A DNA stretch of 64,000 nucleotides. Origin: Opisthorchis felineus (taxonomy: Eukaryota; Platyhelminthes; Trematoda; Opisthorchiida; Opisthorchiidae). A program made the position numbers and the translations under genes. The notes beneath the pieces were generated by a model that worked only from the letters and a program-made list of their open reading frames with translations, was not told the origin of the DNA and did not search any database. Shown piece after piece: positions 24,801 to 36,399 of this stretch (position 1 is its first letter; each line of letters begins with the position of its first letter). The stretch is taken from assembly GCA_004794785.1 (NCBI GenBank), contig SJOL01006395.1, positions 217,939-281,938 of the forward strand, in the 5' to 3' direction.

Positions 24801-26015
24801 GCCGTCTTACCGGTGCATGTGTATTTATCCCATCCTCCACAAGTTCTCGCAGTGCACAGTGACCGGCGAAAGTAGACGGAATTTTTCATTCCGAAGACCT
24901 TCTGACTGAAACCTCCTCTCCAAAGAATGTGTCTTTTTAGGACGGAGACCATATCGCACACATGATTACATTACACTGCCTGAAGAACTTCAGACAGTTG
25001 GTGGTAGAACCTGAAAGCAGCGATGCCTTCATGTATGATGCACCGGTATTCCTAGGGGAATCAAAGAAAGAGCTACACTAGTGCTTGAGGTGGTGGGCAG
25101 AACCAAGTGAGACAAGGCAATGCATTTGAAATATCCTTCTTTTTCAGTTTATCGGACAACCCAATGTGCACGATAATGAATTTTGTCGCCCCTATGACTA
25201 CATTGCCACTGTATTGCTGCATCATGACTCGATTGCTATGATATAGTTCAAAAGGCCGGGACCTCAAGCAGAATCGCTTCACCTTCAGTTATCTCATATG
25301 GCTTTCGAACTGGCTTCAAACAGCTGGGACCGTCAGTAGAGGAATGAATTACTCTCCTTTGGATTGCTCATTTCTCTCAACCATAATGACGCAAAAATTA
25401 TGTTCATCAAGCGGAACGGACGACAACTCTACTTAGAATATGTTAGGTCAAACGATACTCGAAAGGAAGGATTGAACATCGTGGACAATCGACCAGCCAG
25501 ATCGATAAACCGACTTGACAGTTTCACTGTCCCCCTTCTGTATAAGGCATTAATGATAATGCTTTCCCGACAGTCAAGAACATTATTCTCATAAAAAATG
25601 CACCGAATCCAATCATTTCTAACCTCATATGTCGTGTTCACTTATGTGCAGGCAATTGCAGATTTTGGGTGCCACTGTGATGACACGTCGTTATTGAGTC
25701 CGAACTCACCGTCTGGATTCACTTCATGCGGCAGGTTAATGCACGTGATCGTTTTGTCATAAGCCGTAACCGCAGAAACGAGGCATCCAGTGTAGTTTTC
25801 ATCCTCTGGCACATCCTATTTCATACGGTGATCCTAAACACGGTTTCCAAGATAAGTGTGTACGAGACCTTTGAAAATAGGTACCTCACTCAGTCCTCAG
25901 CCGTGATGGAGTTCTATTCTTAGGTCTACCCATGACATTTGCTTTGTGGTGGAAAGCTAAAATGAGAGCACTCGTTTCATTCACCATGTCCAACAGCGCA
26001 TATTCAACCAACGGT
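21850..26015. other. Long unassigned stretch
   Basis: Nothing is named in this stretch. A plus frame from a good acceptor at 23892 (GTACTTTCAG|TTTCATG) runs to a stop at 24143 and contains FHDRSRYKYKGAFLDAW. A minus segment ending at a CACCG|GTAAGA donor lies near 24.81 kb. Both are only possible exons. Confidence 0.3.
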
Positions 26016-26021
26016 ATTCAG

Positions 26022-26212
26022 CCGTCGGAAGAGTTTTCAGTAACCTTATGAGTAGTGGGTCAAGTCCATGTAATTTATTGCGATACTGGCGTATCGTACC
26101 AACTCAAACATGAGGCGGCCTGTTGCAGCATATTCAGTCAAAGAACATCATAAAGGAGAGATTCAGGTGAGTCTCCCGGAGAACCAAATTGGTATGCAAA
26201 TGAGTGTAGTTC
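26022..26212 (+). repeat. Hammerhead-repeat copy 3 (3' ribozyme edge plus tail)
   Basis: The copy starts inside the 3' strand of ribozyme stem I (GAAGAGTTTTCAGTAACCTT). It then carries the tail (CGTATCGTACCAACTCAAAC, AGAGATTCAGGTGAGTCTCC, ACCAAATTGGTATGCAAATG). The catalytic core is not present. Confidence 0.65.
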
Positions 26213-26229
26213 ACCAGAATTGGAGGTCT

Positions 26230-28430
26230 CGATAAAGAGACATTTCTGATTTAAAATCTGCCTCCAAAGTTTACATTAAGATGAATCTTTTGTTTACCGT
26301 TTACCTGTCAATCTCCACGTCTCACGCTGGTATCCCGTGATTACAAAAATGTGCCGCTTAACAAATCCACTGTGAGACTACAGTGCTCAGAAAACCAAGG
26401 TGCAACAACATATCATGTGCTATTAAAGTTAGATTTTATGTGCTCCCGTTCATCCAACTTGCACAGCAACACTTATCTTGCGCATGAACTAACTACGTTT
26501 TCTGGTGGATTGACGGTCGACGTCATTTAACGATATGTGTTTGCAGTTGCTGAGGCATCTTATCGTGCATCCTACTCTTAATCTACCCCAAGATCCACTT
26601 GATTCAAATCTGTTGACCTGATTGGACAGGAAACAAGACCATTCGAACTTTTCAAGGTTTTGACGAGAGATCTGATGACTACTGAGTCCTGGCGTAGAAG
26701 TTTCCCTAGAACAATATTTTCCGCAAGCAAAATCCACACCGACTTCTCGGCGAATGAATTTCAACTTTCACTTTTATTGATTTCTGTCAGGAAGCGTCCA
26801 GACACGAGAAGTACATGTGAAGTGAACGATGCGTCCCTGAGGTCAGCATCGGTACCACACGTTCCGAATAGCAGGTGCGTGGGCGGAGCTGACCAAACAC
26901 GGCTTAGCCGCATGCAACTAACGGAGTGTGTAAAAATGCTCACGGCAGGAACGTCGCCATTGGCGGAACAGAACGAACAAAGCGAATAACCATATTTGGC
27001 CAAACAGCAACACTACATATTTACGCAATAAATCTGTATGTTTGTTTCCTACAATACATCTGTGTTTCGAGTTCTTCCGTCTTCTCCTTACCGCGTAGTC
27101 TGGCCTGCCCAAATCAGACGTAACCAAAAGGCGGCCACCCACGATACAACAATTTCTCTCAGTGGTGCGTCTACCCATTTGAGCAGTCGAACTCCAACTT
27201 CCGTTCATTACTAAAGCTAGTAGCGTTCTGCTGAACTTCCGACTGATATGTTTCTTGATTAGGGTCACTGTGGATTATATAGATTCTCGTTTTTCATCTA
27301 AGACTCCTGTCTCACCGATCGGTAGATAAAAATTGGTGGTTGTTGTAAGTGCTGCGTGGATAGCAAATTTACATTCAAACGTTATTGTGCTGGTCAGGCT
27401 TATATTTCCCGAATCAGATGCCTGCTTTGTTACTCCACACTGGCTGAATTCAAACTGATGACATTCTATTCTGGCCAATTCAGTAAAGACAAAACTGAAC
27501 TATATAAGCAGACAAATTAGTGATAAAGTGCATCCAACGGGTGGGAGCGTGGAAACTTAATACGTCACTAACGAACTGGCCAGCGATCACGCCGTTGCAC
27601 CAAGTAAGTCCCAGTGCAGATACGAAAGTCTTCTAAGTGCACGAGCGAATAACCCTATCTAGGCTTTGGTATTAAGGGGATCTTGATACATGGGTAAGCG
27701 TCAGGTAGAGTATTTCATTTATAGTGTTAGCAATAACCACATAATAAATATTAGAAAACTGGGCGACCAGTGCACTTGTGATACACTTCTTCAATCCGGT
27801 TGCAAGCCGAAACGGTTTACGGTCATTATTCTCTGACATACCTGCCTAGCCAATACTCCTTATGTTCAGCACTTTCCACAAAGGAGACCTTCAGAAAAAG
27901 AGCTACTCCCCGCTAGCGAAACCATAGACTTCTTGTCTTTGGAGAGGACACTCCTAATCCTCTGAGTAGTCCAAGATTTATCTACCCAGAAAGAGCTTCT
28001 ACACCCCCGAAAGCAGTAAACTTAGTGAACACTTAGTGAACACATCAGGAGGTCACGTATTTGAAGCCGCGGTAGTCACTTTCAAGCCAAGTCACTGACG
28101 ACATCCGAAACCGTCAAAACTTGGTCAACTCAGCTGAACGAATCCATAATCTTCGGTCAGTGTCGATCTTATTCTTGCAATGCAAAGAAAGGCGTCCAGC
28201 TCCGTTTCTCTCCCTCCTCCCCCGATGATACTCCTCTGGTTTTTCGATTCAAATATTAGTAACCATCTCGTGGTTAGGTTTCGTAGGTGCACTGCTTGCT
28301 AGTTTTAATGAACCACATCTTGTAGGCTGGCAGACACGGTCTCTCACAGACTGACGCATTATTGGTAAAGGCTAATGCTTAGAGCATACAGCAAACCACA
28401 TTGTTCTTGTCTTCGAAGTGGAGAGAAAGG
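26230..28430. other. Unassigned DNA with one possible exon
   Basis: A minus segment at about 27478-27316 reads SLTSTITFECKFAIHAAL and ends at a good donor (CGATCG|GTGAGA). Its acceptor is unclear and the product is unknown. Overlapping frames on both strands at 26.66-27.27 kb have no motif. Confidence 0.3.
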
Positions 28431-28435
28431 TGCAG

Positions 28436-29066
28436 TTGTTTCTGTCCTTTGGCATGCGCTTTGCACCCCATAAAGTGTAAGGTCATGCTGCTGAATATGC
28501 AGCCATTGAACACGCCACTCACATCGATGAGGAGGCATTCGAAGTTGTGGGACATTTTACCTATCTTGGAAGTTATAGTGCGGCAGATGAGATCACTGCA
28601 CGAATCTTCAAGGCTCGGGTTGTGTTTGCTAAGTTGGGACACCTCTGGTAGCAAAGTGGCATGTTCCTGAATCTCAAGGGACTTATGTATCAGGTTACAG
28701 TACGGACTATTTTGCTTTATGGCTGTGAGACGTGGCCTCTGCGAGCAGTGGAGACACCTTCAGGTCCTCGATAACAGTAACTCGCGTAAACTGGTGTCAG
28801 AGAATTTTCAACCAGAGTTTGGTTGTGCAACACCCAGCACCAAAAACTGTGTTGGTTAGGCCATGTATTGCGCGTACTCAATTATCCTTTGCCGAAAAGT
28901 GCTGTTTTTTGTACTCAATTCAGAGTGGTGACCAACCTTTGACCTGGCAGAGGGGTATGATTGTGATTATGAAAATTCCGGGCACTATCTGTGCGACTTG
29001 CCTTTCCAAATGGGGTTCGTGTGATCCGCCCTGTGCATGGCTGGAGAACTCTTTGGAGTGGTTCTA
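28436..29066 (+). mobile_element. LINE (RTE/CR1-like) 3' end, decayed
   Basis: Plus frames read SFGMRFAPHK, then [46 protein letters not shown], and GDQPLTWQRGM to WGSCDPPCAWLENSLEW. These are the ordered C-terminal blocks of flatworm RTE/CR1-like LINE proteins. They match the minus-strand copy at 2.2-2.8 kb block for block. Several frame changes and stops make it inactive. The RT catalytic region is missing, as expected for a 5'-truncated insertion. Confidence 0.8.
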
Positions 29067-29079
29067 GCATACTGACAAG

Positions 29080-31340
29080 CTATTTGGCGAGGAAGATGGC
29101 CCGGTTTCAAAACACCAAATAGTCTGGTTATTTTCGTACCGGTAAATCGAGTTTTCTGGAAAGTACAAATATCACTCTTTGCCCGCTTTTATGAACAGAG
29201 TACTTTCTCTACCCTACGCCTTCTCTTCCTAGATTTTAGTTTCCTCAAGTTTAGCTTCTTCATACAAGGTAGTGTTCATTTTTTCGATATAGTCGTAGTT
29301 GTTTATCAGATGTTGAGGCCTGACCATTCATCTGCAAATATTTCTTTCTCGAGGAGTGCAAAACAGTTGAGTTGCTGATAACACGGTATGAAAGTCGACT
29401 TCGGCTGTTCTACTTTCAAGATAAAAACTGTCTATCTAAGTGATCATGCAAACCCTGACATTGTACCTTAACTTCTGGCTGACTATTCTTGCGAATAGAA
29501 CAGTGAAACTGGGATTAGCGAATAACTTCTGGGGCTTCTTCAGCACACAGGTTTCCTTGTATCACTGCAAGAGAGTTAAGATATTTGAGGGCATCATGGT
29601 AATAAAAAGGCAGCTGTTCTTAGAATTACAGGGCCTAAACGTTTGAGGCCATCAAATCTAGCCACATTATTGTTGCAGGTATCTATCATATGTTTCCGGA
29701 CGCTCAGTATCTAATTCTGTATCCTACTGGCTTTGACTATGTCGGCCCGTTTCTTCCGTGACTCATCACCCAGTATCAAGAATATCCTTTGAAGGTATTC
29801 ATGTTCGTTCAGGATCAGTGTGCTGACCCCCTTAGATAGACACGCGACGACTATGGCGTACCTTGAAATATGTTCTTTTTAAGGAGCATATGATTTTTAG
29901 CCAAGAAAACGTCTATTGAAAACAGAAATCGACGTTGCCTCAAGAACAACTGTATCGAGAATCTTGTACGGGCTATCGTTTGACTGCATACGTTGACAAA
30001 TTGTACTTCTACGGAGTTTTAACCATCTTTACGTTCAGGACAGCATTGCCCATGTCCTAGTGACAAACCCAGATACTTCACCCAGATACTCTAACTTGTT
30101 TCTACTTTACCTGCTTATGTCTTTCATATAGCCCTTGCCGTTCGTTGGGTTATGTTCCGGATTTGGGATTCACTCTCATGCATGATTCACATAATTATAG
30201 GCTTGGTCTTCTTTGCATATTAAGATCACTCAGTTAAAAAAACCACGAATAAATTTCGTTAATCTTTGAATTTTCCCTGCGCTTCGACAAGAACTCTTTT
30301 TCGAGTCTTCCTCGCCTAGGATCTGACCTGATCCAGGCTCACACGGGGCTGGCTTTACCGAAAGAGACTCCAGTAACCGCGCTTCTAATGTGCAGAATGG
30401 ATAAGCATTGAGCATGCATCAGAGTTGGTCGTAAAAGGAATCAACAACCAACAGCTGAAAAAATTGATTACAGTTTGGAAGACACTATATGTAGATTATG
30501 AAAGCAGCTCACAAGTTGCATGGGTATTCTACCTGAGGAGCCAGTTTACACACGATCACGCGGTGTCAACTGCATGACTGAGGGATCCACAGCACGATAT
30601 CCTATTAAGGTGTAAGTTATTCAAACTTCTTATCAGGCACTCTGGATCGTACGGTATGATCTTCATCCACTGCCCTGGAGATCGTGGGTTCAAATATCCC
30701 TTGAGTTTCCGGATGATTTTCAACAAGGATGAACAGGATAAACGGCTTTTCAGCATAGATTGACATCACATACAGGATGGAACCTTTATTGAAATCTCAG
30801 ACTCTCTTAATACAGTCATCAAAACTAGAGGCAAAACTTTCCCACGTGAGGGGCACACGAGAGGTCTCGGTATACATAAGACTTTCTACGGTTTATGCGC
30901 ATCCTTCATTGGGCCATCGTGCGAATGTTGTTCGGCAGATATAACATTCACAGCATACTATCAATAACATCTACACTCCAACTGTTCCCATAGAACTAAC
31001 CAAAGATGACTGGCTTTTCTTTCACAGGGCCGCCTACATGAAGATAACAGATCCTTTCACATAGCCAGGAGCTATGCCCTCAGTCCGACCGAATCATCAG
31101 TTAGCTCTTCAGAGTGCACTGGGGAGATCCGAATGGGGTTTCGAAGATAGTTGCTTCTTTTGTATTCATGGTTTCTGCCCAGGAGAAACCCATAAGTTGC
31201 CTCTTTGTTGTTAGGTTTTAGCCCCGGTTGAAAAAAACTAATGTCGGCGGTTACAAGCAGTAGACCAACCCATCGTATTTTCTCAGTCAAACTGCGATAT
31301 GATATGTACATATAGTACTATACGTATATATGTGTGTATT
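29080..31340. other. Unassigned non-coding DNA
   Basis: AT-rich. Short frames at 29.44, 30.23 and 31.07 kb have no motif. Nothing recognised. Confidence 0.4.
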
Positions 31341-31346
31341 TGTGTG

Positions 31347-31348
<2 letters not shown>

Positions 31349-31397
<49 letters not shown>

Positions 31398-31452
31398 CGA
31401 GAGAGAGAGGCATATATACAGGCATATATGANATATATATATATATATATAT
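31349..31452. repeat. (TA)n microsatellite with one unknown base
   Basis: A pure TA run of 48 bp (31349-31396) is followed by a short GA run, a CATATATACAGGCATATATG spacer, a single N at 31432 and another AT run to 31452. Frames across it are artefacts. Confidence 0.95.
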
Positions 31453-31599
31453 TAGGCTGTCTTCGGTTTCCCAATTTACTTATAATATAGAACGAAACCG
31501 CTGGACCTCTGTACACAATGCGTATTGCCAAGTGAGGTTTGCACTGAGCCAGATTTGCAGCCAACTGACCTTGAAAGAATAGGACAGGGTGGTGAAAAG

Positions 31600-31700
31600 G
31601 ATGGGTAGTTGAAGGTTATCAATGTGCCTATATTTGTTTGTTGATTTGGATACAGCTTAAAGGTTCGAATCCTCATTGTACGTAAAGGTCATCTGAGGGC
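31600..31700 (+). repeat. Possible old tRNA-derived repeat
   Basis: A perfect B box (GGTTCGAATCC) lies at about 31661-31671, with an A-box-like TGGGTAGTTGAAGG about 60 nt before it. There is no clear cloverleaf, so this is at most a decayed SINE head. Confidence 0.25.
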
Positions 31701-32382
31701 TTACACCACTCAGGGGAGCCATGCTAGGCACATGTACATAGCCAGCTAGTGCACTTCAACAATCAGCTAGGACAAAACACCGATGGTCTCAGATATTCCC
31801 CTTCAGTGACGCTGCAGGCTTAGCATTCCGAATGGTAAATAGGGTCAGGGCAGGTGATCTGAGTACGTACACATGAAACGCGAAAATGAACTCAAGTAAA
31901 TAGAATACAATACAATATAAGAAAAAAATGTATATTAAATGCAATACACTGAAAAAAGCGGCGGGAGGTGGCAATGAATACAAACTAATATCCCAGCAAT
32001 CCAAATCAGGGGTTCTTGGTGGCAAACTATATGAAGCTCCCATGGATATAGGACAGGAATACGTGAACTAGATTTTATAATATATTCCGTGAACAGTGAA
32101 ACCTTTGAGGAACCATGAGGGTTAAAATAGTGGGTGCACATGAGCCTTAAAGTGAGAAATCGGTCAAATTGCTGTTCAAGTCAGGGATCGACTATCGCAG
32201 CTTATGGGAATTACAAATACGTCATGAGCCACACACGGGGCGAAGCGAGTGGTGGGCCTTCGGCTTTCCACAAATTCGGAGTGCAAATATAAGTTTGGCA
32301 CAGTACCGAACACAAACCTAAAGCCCAACTATCCAGACCAGAGTCTTTACCAGAGAACCTAACCAGACATATATATATATAT

Positions 32383-32511
32383 NNNNNNNNNNNNNNNNNN
32401 NNNNNNNNNNNNNNNNNNNNNNNNNNNNNNNNNNNNNNNNNNNNNNNNNNNNNNNNNNNNNNNNNNNNNNNNNNNNNNNNNNNNNNNNNNNNNNNNNNNN
32501 NNNNNNNNNNN
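32383..32511. other. Assembly gap (129 N)
   Basis: A run of N follows an AT dinucleotide run (32370-32382). The gap cuts the Penelope-like element that continues at 32512, so a collapsed microsatellite probably broke the assembly. Confidence 0.98.
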
Positions 32512-33342
32512 CAGATGAAATTCCTTGGGTAACCGTTTCTTTGAAAGCTTTTATACAGGCCTATCTCCTCTTTCGCCCTGGAAATTACTGTGTTGCAGTG
32601 TTCTCCAATACCCTTGAATGGTGTCCAAATGCAGGTCTGTTTGTGACGGTTTGGATGGTTGCTGTGGCAGTTCAGAATTTGCTCCGTATGGGTAGCCTTT
32701 CTGTGGACTTGCATTTGTCCATTTGCAACCTTGCGACGAGAACATCTGTGACCGCCAGTTTGTTGTTGTCTTCCTCTTCCATCGTGAACTTGATTTCATC
32801 GAAGACACTTTCATTGACCCACTGATGATATGACTGACCTTTCTCCATAGTTCTTGTGCAAGGTTGTATGTCGGTGCGCCTTGAAGGGACACAGTTGGCC
32901 GTGGTGGTGTGTCCTTCTTGTGTACTTTCGGAAGTCCGTAGGCGCATAGCATATTGGATTCTTTGGCTCTCATTGTCCAATATTCTTCGGCTGTATACTT
33001 TTCGAGGTCCTTCAGTTGCTTCAGGCTTTCACTGATAGTGTTCGCAAGTTTATTTGTTTTGCTCATCCTCCAGACGGCAACACGTGGTAGTGTCGTTGAG
33101 CAGGGCTTTTGCTTCGTCCACGTAGTCCGATTTGTCCATGATGGCGGTCATGCTTCCTTTATCCGCAGGTAGGATGACGATGGTATCATTTTGTTCACAT
33201 TTTTCCGTGCTTCCTTTTCAATGTCTAAGAGAAACTTGAGAGTTCTGTTTCGTGTGATAGCCGGTACAACAGCTTGCCGGAGTTGTTGTTGAGTTGGGTG
33301 GAGTTCAAAGAACAGACCAATAGAACTAAAGCGGGAATACAT
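32512..33342 (-). mobile_element. Penelope-like element, minus strand, internally deleted RT
   Basis: Minus frames read LRQAVVPAITRNRTLKFL, then LANTISESLKQLKDLE, CAYGLPKVHKKDTPPRP and GAPTYNLAQELWRKVSHIIS. They then jump directly to VFDEIKFTMEEEDNNKL and NGYPRNFI before the gap. In an intact PLE the RT palm (motifs A to C) lies between the ISGS and FTMEEE blocks. Its absence here is an internal deletion of several hundred bases. The copy also starts part-way into the N-terminal region at about 33330 and abuts a short segment with a possible ribozyme fold. It is oriented head-to-head against the plus-strand PLE tail at 33.42 kb. Confidence 0.85.
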
Positions 33343-33404
33343 TCGGAATAAAACGGCAAATTAATCGGACTGGGATTTCCAGCTCTCATCAAGGGTCACC
33401 GAAT
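33341..33404 (-). ncRNA. Possible second, degenerate hammerhead-like motif at the PLE end
   Basis: On the minus strand, ATTCGG and CCGAAT pair as an outer stem I. Between them lie CTTGATGAGAGCTGG and CCCAGTCCGATT. GCTGG can pair with CCAGT as stem II, and TGATGAG plus GA resemble hammerhead core strands. The core has an extra T and the GAAA strand is GATT, so it would be inactive as it stands. It sits exactly between the truncated minus-strand PLE and the plus-strand PLE tail, where a PLE pseudo-LTR would lie. Hammerheads in PLE pseudo-LTRs are known, and this assignment is inference. Confidence 0.3.
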
Positions 33405-33419
33405 ACGGCTACCAAAGGA

Positions 33420-33700
33420 GACCAAAATAACGGAAGAGAAGACCTGCAAATGAACCAACAAAGCTCATGACTATAAACCGCAAGTTTGGTATGGACCAAT
33501 CAGGGAGGAGACAGAAAACTACTAAAAATTGAAGGCACACCACCAACCAATAGAAAAGAAGGAGGTGGACCACGACGCGATGCAGATCACGAACGGACCA
33601 ACCGGAAGAGAGACTAGCGGACGTTAAGTTCAACAGTAGTTTGGTCATAGAGAGCAAGAAACACAAGCCACAACGCAACATAGCTTGTGATGGGGCCAAT
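33420..33700 (+). mobile_element. Penelope-like element 3' region, plus strand
   Basis: The segment resembles the 3' end of the 4.4-6.7 kb PLE. Both contain ACGAACGGACCAA, a run with GAGAAACTA or GAGAGACTA, and then a GCAACACAAGC / GCAACATAGC end. The copy is divergent and shows no coding frame. Its orientation is opposite to the RT fragment at 32.5-33.34 kb. Confidence 0.45.
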
Positions 33701-33799
33701 CAGAATCCAAGTGTGATGAATACTAATGGCCACACAGGTTACACTTCACGGCAACTCTTTGTAAACTATGTGAACGCAAGCACGAAGAAAGGGACTACC

Positions 33800-33965
33800 C
33801 ACCCAACAGCGCACTGAAGATGTCTCCTCGAATGGTGACGGGAAGTCTGCCACTCAGTTGTCAAGCTCGGCGAACCGATCAACAGCCAGCTGATCAATTA
33901 CAAATTAATGCACCCGAGCTACCAATATTTCAACGCACACTCCGTATTTTAGTTCTTGAGCATCC
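33800..33965 (+). repeat. PLE-associated 3' tail repeat, copy A
   Basis: The sequence GCGCACTGAAGATGTCTCCTCG, AAGCTCGGCGAACCGA, GCACCCGAGCTACCAATATTTC recurs with the same order at 53.21-53.34 kb and, shorter, at 35.84-35.95 kb. It follows directly after the plus-strand PLE 3' region, so it is probably the element's 3' untranslated end. The 77-residue frame across it is not taken as a gene. Confidence 0.5.
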
Positions 33966-34059
33966 AGCGCTGGCTGCCATATTTAGCTGGTTTGAAGTAA
34001 TAAATCAACACCTGGTTTTCAGCCACATACTTCGCCCATCCATACACGGATAGAAAACG

Positions 34060-35830
34060 GGTGGAGTTCCGAACAGGATGATGTAAAATAACATCCAAAC
34101 TTTAAGGTGTCCAAGCACTGTGCAGGTAGGTGACAAGGTGTGACGCATGGTTGGACGACAGTGACACTTTGTCAGGGCGAATGGTCATCTTTTTGTACGT
34201 CACCTGCTAGAGGCAGCAGTCAGGTTACATGGACCTATGTGTAACCAGATTACAGCCAAGTAGGCTGGTTACTTTATCGCGAATGAAGTGAATGAGTTTA
34301 TTTCTCTCCTTTCGTTTTTCCACGTGGGTGTGCTTAGGTTCTCAAAGAAGTTGGGGAAGGAGCCCATCGCCATTCGTCCACAGATGTCAGATGGAAGCTA
34401 ACCTTAATTACATGTATGAAAATGGTGTGTGAATGGTGCGTGCGACTGATCCACACAGGTATGCATTGTGGAATTTAGCTGTTTACTTGGGTGAAAACTT
34501 AGAAGTTCTAATGCTATGCTGAAGTGGCTGTCTGTCTGAGATAATCTTAAATTGATCCTAGCCAGAGGTGAATACTTCGGGTGATCGGTGGTACTGGTCA
34601 GTTCATAGCATCTTCTGCATGATTCAGATTCTAGTCAGTGGTACTGCATGTTCCAGATAATAAATCCACCACTCTTGAGATAGCATGCTACTCACAAGGT
34701 CACCGAAAACTCCGGTTACTGCTTCCGTTTAACGTGAGGTTCATCAGATAGGTACAGTCTCCAAATTTTTCACAGCCCTATGTTTTGTTTGAACGATACA
34801 GTGCACGCAACTGGTGGGATACAGTCGTTGACAAAGTGCACTGGTGTTAACTGAATTCTGGGTTTACGAGATTTCTCATCTGAGTCACTCACTAACACCA
34901 AAGTAATTTACAAATTAGTGTATTCTGTCAGAAGCCATCAGTTCTTTTCAGACTCCTATATTAATCGTTCAGGTGTACATGAGACTATGGCCTATTTAGT
35001 TTGACGACAAAGCTCAATATGAACTCTGCCTTGTCTTACCCTGTTTACGTTGGGACGCCTAAATACCGAATTCAACATGACTCTTTGAAACGTTAGTTCA
35101 TCGCACATATTTTATTTATATGCACCATATAGATAAACGAACCCAAGCCATACAAACAGGGTCTCCAACTTTGCGGGAACGGATCGTGAGTTAGCACGAA
35201 TTGCGGCGCCAAAATCACATGAGAATCACTGAGTGATGATACTGCTGAGTTCAGCTGCATCGCTGATGTAGAGCGACAAACTTAGGAAGGAGGCCATATA
35301 GTCAGAACAGACCAATCGACATTTTTTCTTGATCTGAACTAATGACGATTTTCGGCCTTATGGATTCCCCCGAAATTTCACCTGATTGCCACTCTTTACT
35401 GTTGAGACACAGTCTGTGCTCTCCAGAGGTTCACACAGAGTATTTTAACCTAGTAATTTGAATTTCCGTATCACTATTGAATATGTAGCACTCAGTCTCT
35501 GGGACGGAAAAATTTCCATTACTTCTGAAAACTCGCTTCAAACTGGAGTAGAACTGTAGTGACGTGCGGAATTTTTCGTCTAAACTTATGCAGCTCAACT
35601 CCTAATCAGTCCAAAATAATACGGTTACGAAATAAGCTTGTGATGATGAACTTATCTATGGAAGTACAAGGGGTCGGATTATTCAAGCCCTGAATAGAGC
35701 TTTCATCAGTCTGAGAGCCTTGAAGAAGGGCTTCAATACTCCCCAGTTTACATATTGATTTGTTCCTTAAGCTTAGAAGTTTGATTGCAAATTTCCATCC
35801 CCAGTCGGAAAGACATCATCACTCAACCGC
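34060..35830. other. Unassigned non-coding DNA
   Basis: No frame, repeat or motif recognised. Confidence 0.4.
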
Positions 35831-35834
35831 ACAA

Positions 35835-35955
35835 TGACGATGTTCCCATGACTCGGGACGAAGCGTTGGCAATCCAGTTGTAAAGCTCAGCGAACAAAGC
35901 CGACAACCACATAGCACATCCCAGCTGTTCATATTTGACGACAGCCAGCTAGTCG
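35835..35955 (+). repeat. PLE-associated 3' tail repeat, copy B
   Basis: TGACGATGTTCCCATGACTCGG, GTAAAGCTCAGCGAACAA and CCAGCTGTTCATATTTG match the tail repeat of 33.80 and 53.21 kb, with divergence. It lies about 90 bp upstream of a hammerhead segment in the same orientation. This is the best link in the window between PLE ends and the hammerhead repeat. Confidence 0.45.
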
Positions 35956-36042
35956 CTTAAACACCAGATGTCTAAGCCGATGACGAATGGGAAAATTCAC
36001 CAAAACTGACCACGACCTATTCCGCCTGTTTATAATCCCACC

Positions 36043-36135
36043 AAGGTTGACGGAAACTCGGGGATTGCGCCTACCTGATGAGCCCCAAGAAGGGAGAAAC
36101 CTGCTGTGGGTTGTCGAATAGTTTTCAGCGACCTT
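36043..36135 (+). ncRNA. Hammerhead ribozyme-like segment, copy 4
   Basis: The order matches the 45.14 kb copy: AAGGTTGACGGAAACT, then CTGATGAG, CCCCAAGAAGGG, GAAAC, and GTTTTCAGCGACCTT. The outer stem I pairs (AAGGTTG with CGACCTT, GGAAACT with AGTTTTC) are kept and both core strands are intact. The stem III half GGT is changed to TGC, so the closing of the core and the cleavage triplet are disturbed. A short tail fragment (CATTAACGAGAGATTCAGCT) lies at about 36353-36373. Confidence 0.6.
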
Positions 36136-36399
36136 GTGAGTAGTTTCCTTTGTGAAAGTATCGAAGTTGTTTAGCTCGGTTCTAAGATAAATATGGATGT
36201 GCAAGTTGAGGAAACCAAATAAAAAAATCAGTTAATTTCCTAGCGATGTAATTCATCGTTATTTGAGCATGGCTCATTAGCATGGTCGGATCCTGATAAT
36301 AAACACGTGGAACAAGAAGGGGTGAACTGACGTAATACATTACTCATAAGAACATCATTAACGAGAGATTCAGCTAAGAGTGAAATGACCACCCAACTT

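Noticed and set aside
31283..31582. Frames rich in I and Y on both strands
   Set aside because: They translate the (TA)n microsatellite.
32211..32714. Minus-strand frame of 167 residues
   Set aside because: It bridges 129 unknown bases. Only its upstream part is PLE sequence.
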